A stretch of DNA of 64,000 nucleotides. Source: 2-02-FULL-55-14 sp964581115. Lineage in GTDB: Bacteria; Bacteroidota; Ignavibacteria; UBA10030. This document shows, piece after piece, positions 60,953-64,000 of the stretch. The translations under genes and the position numbers were made by a program. Location of the stretch: positions 62,001-126,000 of the forward strand of contig CAZOMY010000004.1 of NCBI GenBank assembly GCA_964581115.1, written 5' to 3'. Below the pieces are notes generated by a model. That model saw only the letters and a program-made list of their open reading frames with translations, had not been told where the DNA came from and searched no databases. Every line of letters begins with the position of its first letter. Positions within the stretch are counted from its first letter, which is position 1.

Positions 60953-62924
60953 CGTCTCGGTCATCATCGTCAACTACAACGTCCGCGAGTATCTCGCGAA
61001 TGCTCTGGAATCGCTGCGCCCGGCGCTGAAGGGGATCCGCTCCGAGATCATCGTCGTCGACAATGCCTCGACCGACGGCAGCGTCGCCATGCTGCGGCAG
61101 TCGTTCCCCCGGGTCCGGCTCATCGCCTCACCGCAGAACCTCGGTTTCGCCCGCGCCAACAACCTGGCCCTCCGCGAGGCGCGCGGACGCTATCTTCTCT
61201 TCCTGAACCCCGACACGGTCGTGCAGGAAGACACCGTCCGGGTCATGCGCGACCACCTCGAAGCCCACCCCGAGGTAGGACTCGCGGGCTGCAAGATCCT
61301 GAATCCCGACGGGACGTTCCAACTGGCCGCCCGACGCAGTTTTCCGACACCGTGGGTCGCCGCTTCGCGACTGCTGGGACTGAGCCTCCTGTTCCCGAAG
61401 AGCCGCGTGTTCGGACGCTACAACCTGACCTATCTCGACCCCGACGCCACGTATGATGTCGACGCCGTCAGCGGGTCGTTCATGTTCGTTCGACGCGAAG
61501 CCATCGAGGCCGTCGGAGGTCTCGACGAACGGTTCTTCATGTACGGCGAGGACCTGGACTGGTGCTATCGCATCGGGCAGGCGGGTTGGAAAGTACGGTA
61601 CGTGCACAGCACCGCGATCATCCACTACAAGGGAGAGAGCACCCGGCGAAGCTCGATCGACGAGCTCGGGACGTTCTACCGGGCCATGCAGATCTTCGTC
61701 GAGAAGCATTACAGCCATCGGCGCGCTCTCCTCGCCACACTGCGATTGAGCATTCATGCCGCGACCTTCGCCGCCTGGTCCCGCGCGGCGATCGTACGTC
61801 TCTGGATGGCGGCGATCGATGGGCTGATCGTCTTCCTCAGTCTCGTGGCGGCCGAGTGGATCTGGAGGGGAGACATCTTTCTCTATCCCTCCTACGCCTA
61901 TCCCGTTGTCTTCGTCGTTCCGATCCTGCTCGTCGTGGGGGCCATCGCAGGCGCGGGCGTCTATACGGTCCGGTCGCTGTCGGTGTCCCGATCGTTGAGC
62001 GCCGTCCTGGCGGCATTCCTGGTGATCGCGGCGCTCACGGCATTCTTCAAGGAGTATGCATTCAGCCGCATGATGGTGGTGATCTCGGGAACGTTCGCAT
62101 CGACGATCATACCCGGATGGCGTCTGTGGTGGCGCCTGGCGGGGCGCTCGAGGGCCACAGGCCGCCCAACAGTGTTCGGACGTCGTACCGTCATCATCGG
62201 CACCGGACCTTCGGGCCGGTCGGTCGCGGTGAAGCTCCGAACCCGCATGACCGACGGCTTTGACGTCTGCGGATTCATCGCAGAACCCGGGGCGACGTAC
62301 GGGGGAACCGTCATCGACCTGCCGGTACTCGGTCCCTTGGATTCACTCCGCCGCATCGTGCGCGACCAGCGTCTGACGGACGTCGTCGTTGCGCCGGGCG
62401 TGCTATCGAACAGCGATCTCCTTGCGCTGATCGCGCGACATGCACGCCTGCCCGTGGCATTTCACATCGTTCCTGATACCGTCGAAGTGCTTATCGGAAA
62501 GGCGAGCGTCGAGTCGCTTCAGGACGTTCCGCTCGTCGAAGTGGGCTATCACATCGAACGTCCACGAAATCGCGTCGCCAAGCGAGCGTTCGACCTGGTC
62601 GTGGGCGTTTCATTGATTACGTTGTTTCCTTTCGTATATTTCATCCGCGCGGGCAAGAAGCCGGCATTCAGCTTTCGCGGCCTGCTGGCTGTGATCGCAG
62701 GCCGGATGAGCCTCGTCGGACCTCCGCCCGGGATCGACGCCGGCTCCACGCCTGTCGGAAAACCCGGCCTGACCGGCCTGATCCAGCTGCAAGCGTCACG
62801 GTCGCTATCCGACGACGAGGTTCATACGCTTCTGGTCTCGTACGCCAGGAACCAGTCCGTCCTGCTCGACCTCGAGATCCTCCTGAGGACCATCGTTCGC
62901 CGCCGGGAACCGGCTCCCGTCTGA
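60921..62924 (+). CDS. GT2 glycosyltransferase fused to a degenerate monotopic phosphoglycosyltransferase
   Basis: The protein has 667 residues. Residues 10-240 are a rhamnosyltransferase-like GT2 domain: VDVSVIIVNYNVREYLANAL, VVDNASTDGSVAML, LFLNPDTVVQED and GGLDERFFMYGEDLDWCYRI. Membrane helices fill about 280-415. A Rossmann CoA-binding-3-like region follows (RRTVIIGTGPSGRSVAVKL). From Lys554 the sequence resumes the monotopic transferase pattern (KRAFDLVVGVSLI, GRMSLVGPPPG, GKPGLTGLIQL, LDLEILLRTI), but only 42 residues separate KRAFD from MSLVGP, against 102 in the intact copy at 56454. The missing part includes the FKFRSM-type loop and the catalytic Asp-Glu. The GT2 half looks active and the transferase half does not. 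The GTG at 60921 lies inside the preceding gene. Confidence 0.85.
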   Translation: MARPIARPRVDVSVIIVNYNVREYLANALESLRPALKGIRSEIIVVDNASTDGSVAMLRQSFPRVRLIASPQNLGFARANNLALREARGRYLLFLNPDTVVQEDTVRVMRDHLEAHPEVGLAGCKILNPDGTFQLAARRSFPTPWVAASRLLGLSLLFPKSRVFGRYNLTYLDPDATYDVDAVSGSFMFVRREAIEAVGGLDERFFMYGEDLDWCYRIGQAGWKVRYVHSTAIIHYKGESTRRSSIDELGTFYRAMQIFVEKHYSHRRALLATLRLSIHAATFAAWSRAAIVRLWMAAIDGLIVFLSLVAAEWIWRGDIFLYPSYAYPVVFVVPILLVVGAIAGAGVYTVRSLSVSRSLSAVLAAFLVIAALTAFFKEYAFSRMMVVISGTFASTIIPGWRLWWRLAGRSRATGRPTVFGRRTVIIGTGPSGRSVAVKLRTRMTDGFDVCGFIAEPGATYGGTVIDLPVLGPLDSLRRIVRDQRLTDVVVAPGVLSNSDLLALIARHARLPVAFHIVPDTVEVLIGKASVESLQDVPLVEVGYHIERPRNRVAKRAFDLVVGVSLITLFPFVYFIRAGKKPAFSFRGLLAVIAGRMSLVGPPPGIDAGSTPVGKPGLTGLIQLQASRSLSDDEVHTLLVSYARNQSVLLDLEILLRTIVRRREPAPV

Positions 62925-62938
62925 AACTGACCATCCGT

Positions 62939-63889
62939 ATGGCCAAGATCATTCTCGACTTTGAACGTCCGATCTTCGAGCTCGAACAGAAGATCGAAGA
63001 GATGCGGAAGTACTCCGACAATCTCGACATTGCGCACGAGATCAAGGACCTCGAGCAGCGGGTCGACCAATTGCGCCGGTCGGTGTACAACAATCTGACG
63101 CGATGGCAGCGGGTACAGCTGGCCCGACACCCGGACCGTCCATACACGCTCGACTACATCGGCATGTTGCTGACCGACTTTGTCGAGTTCCATGGCGATC
63201 GCCATCACGGTGACGACAAGGCTGTCGTCGGCGGCTTTGGCTCGCTCGGCAAAGAAACGGTGTTGATGATCGGTCAGCAGAAAGGGCGCGACACGAAGTC
63301 GAACATCTACCGCAACTTCGGCATGATGAATCCCGAGGGCTACCGTAAAGCTCTGCGCTTGATGCATCTGGCCGCAAAGTTCAACCGGCCCGTGATCACG
63401 CTTCTCGATACGCCGGGGGCCTTCCCCGGACTCGAAGCCGAGGAGCGCGGTCAGGCCGAGGCGATCGCCCGGAATCTGTTCGAGATGTCCCGGTTGCCCG
63501 TCCCCATCATCGTCGTGATCATCGGTGAGGGCGCTTCGGGCGGAGCGCTGGGCATTGGGATCGGCGACCGCATTCTGATGTTCGAGAACGCTTGGTACTC
63601 CGTCATTGCTCCAGAATCGTGCTCGAGCATCCTGTGGCGTTCGTGGGAGTACAAGGAACAGGCGGCCGAAGCGCTCCGGCTGACCGCCCCCGACCTGCTC
63701 GAGCAGGGGATCGTGGACCGGATCGTTCCCGAGCCGCTCGGAGGAGCCCATCGTCAGCCGGACGTGGCGGGCGCGACGCTCAAATCGATCCTGATCGAAG
63801 AGCTCAAGAAGCTGAAGAAGGTGCCGATCCCCCGTCTGCTCCAGAAGCGTGTGGAGAAGTTCAGCGCCATGGGCGCCTGGAAGGAATGA
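62939..63889 (+). CDS. accA: acetyl-CoA carboxylase carboxyltransferase subunit alpha
   Basis: AccA transfers the carboxyl group from biotin to acetyl-CoA with AccD, the first step of fatty acid synthesis. The 316 residues include LDFERPIFELEQKIEEMRKY, FVEFHGDRHHGDDKAVVGG, KGRDTKSNIYRNFGMMNPEG, LLDTPGAFPGLEAEERGQAE and GEGASGGALGIGIGDRIL. The length is normal. It lies 14 bases after the polysaccharide locus, with no terminator between, and overlaps the thioesterase start by 4 bases. accD is not in the window. Confidence 0.96.
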   Translation: MAKIILDFERPIFELEQKIEEMRKYSDNLDIAHEIKDLEQRVDQLRRSVYNNLTRWQRVQLARHPDRPYTLDYIGMLLTDFVEFHGDRHHGDDKAVVGGFGSLGKETVLMIGQQKGRDTKSNIYRNFGMMNPEGYRKALRLMHLAAKFNRPVITLLDTPGAFPGLEAEERGQAEAIARNLFEMSRLPVPIIVVIIGEGASGGALGIGIGDRILMFENAWYSVIAPESCSSILWRSWEYKEQAAEALRLTAPDLLEQGIVDRIVPEPLGGAHRQPDVAGATLKSILIEELKKLKKVPIPRLLQKRVEKFSAMGAWKE

Positions 63890-64000
63890 AGGCCGTCAGT
63901 CATCGAACGAGGATCAGGGTCCGGTACGCCGAAACGGACCAGATGAAGGTCGTTTACTATGGCCGGTACTTCGAGTACTTCGAGCAGGCCCGCACCGACC
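63886..64000 (+). CDS. hotdog-fold acyl-CoA thioesterase, N-terminal part only
   Basis: The first 38 residues are visible before the right edge. RVRYAETDQMKVVYYGRYFE and YFEQAR match the 4-hydroxybenzoyl-CoA thioesterase/YbgC family, with the active-site Asp in ETDQM. The ATG overlaps the accA stop (ATGA), so it is co-expressed with a fatty acid synthesis gene. The exact substrate class cannot be judged from this fragment. Confidence 0.82.
   Translation, partial: MKAVSHRTRIRVRYAETDQMKVVYYGRYFEYFEQARTD

Noticed and set aside
59687..60973. Open frame of 428 codons on the minus strand
   Set aside because: It is antisense to the second wecB and the DPM1-like gene, with Arg/His-rich low-complexity translation and no family signal.

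Overview
This window is a dense, GC-rich bacterial chromosome segment. It holds about 58 protein genes and one tRNA gene, and no gene-free stretch exceeds 300 bases. The longest gaps are 7639-7930, 1904-2186 and 31355-31610. Several features suggest a member of the Bacteroidota/Chlorobiota (FCB) group: a GWxTD-type secreted protein, a two-subunit 2-oxoacid:ferredoxin oxidoreductase, an SbsA-like lipoprotein, and repeated promoter-like sites of the form TTG-N19/20-TAnnTTTG. The high GC content points to a deep lineage such as Ignavibacteria or Kapabacteria rather than classical Bacteroidia. That placement is inference; no rRNA gene is present.

Layout, left to right. Positions 1-4674 (minus) carry a partial pdxA, a GWxTD protein, a leucyl aminopeptidase and an NrnA-type DHH phosphoesterase. 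Positions 4688-7638 (minus) carry korA-korB with its own terminator. Positions 7870-11687 (minus) hold tRNA-Gln followed by prs-rplY-pth-rpsF-rpsR-rplI. A large secreted M14 peptidase (minus) and bioY (plus) follow. Positions 15181-21563 (minus) form a tightly overlapping set: pgsA-pgpA-cinA-thpR-recA-recX-AI-2E transporter-exonuclease. rpmB (minus) is divergent from the plus-strand set tsaD-trpA-chorismate mutase-mltG-lipoprotein.

The plus strand then carries nuoABCDEF (26942-31354), an ECF sigma factor with a membrane partner, and two translation sets (rplM-rpsI and rpsB-tsf, then pyrH-frr). After these come a double-PspC membrane protein, a small membrane protein, polA and an MFS transporter (both minus), a small secreted protein, and the set LytR_C protein-rsfS-argS.

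Positions 46432-62924 form a 12-gene Wzx/Wzy-type surface polysaccharide locus. It contains two UDP-GlcNAc 2-epimerases, an SLBB export protein, a Wzz-like chain-length protein, an O-antigen polymerase/ligase-like protein, a flippase and several glycosyltransferases. Two unusual fusion proteins stand out. One is an 825-residue protein joining a complete WecA-like polytopic phosphoglycosyltransferase to a complete WcaJ/WbaP-like monotopic phosphoglycosyltransferase. The other is a 667-residue GT2 glycosyltransferase fused to a monotopic phosphoglycosyltransferase that has lost about 60 residues including the catalytic Asp-Glu pair. These two are the most promising new biology here. The window ends with accA and the start of a hotdog-fold thioesterase gene.

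Most genes in each set overlap by ATGA, GTGA or TTGA, so translational coupling is likely throughout.
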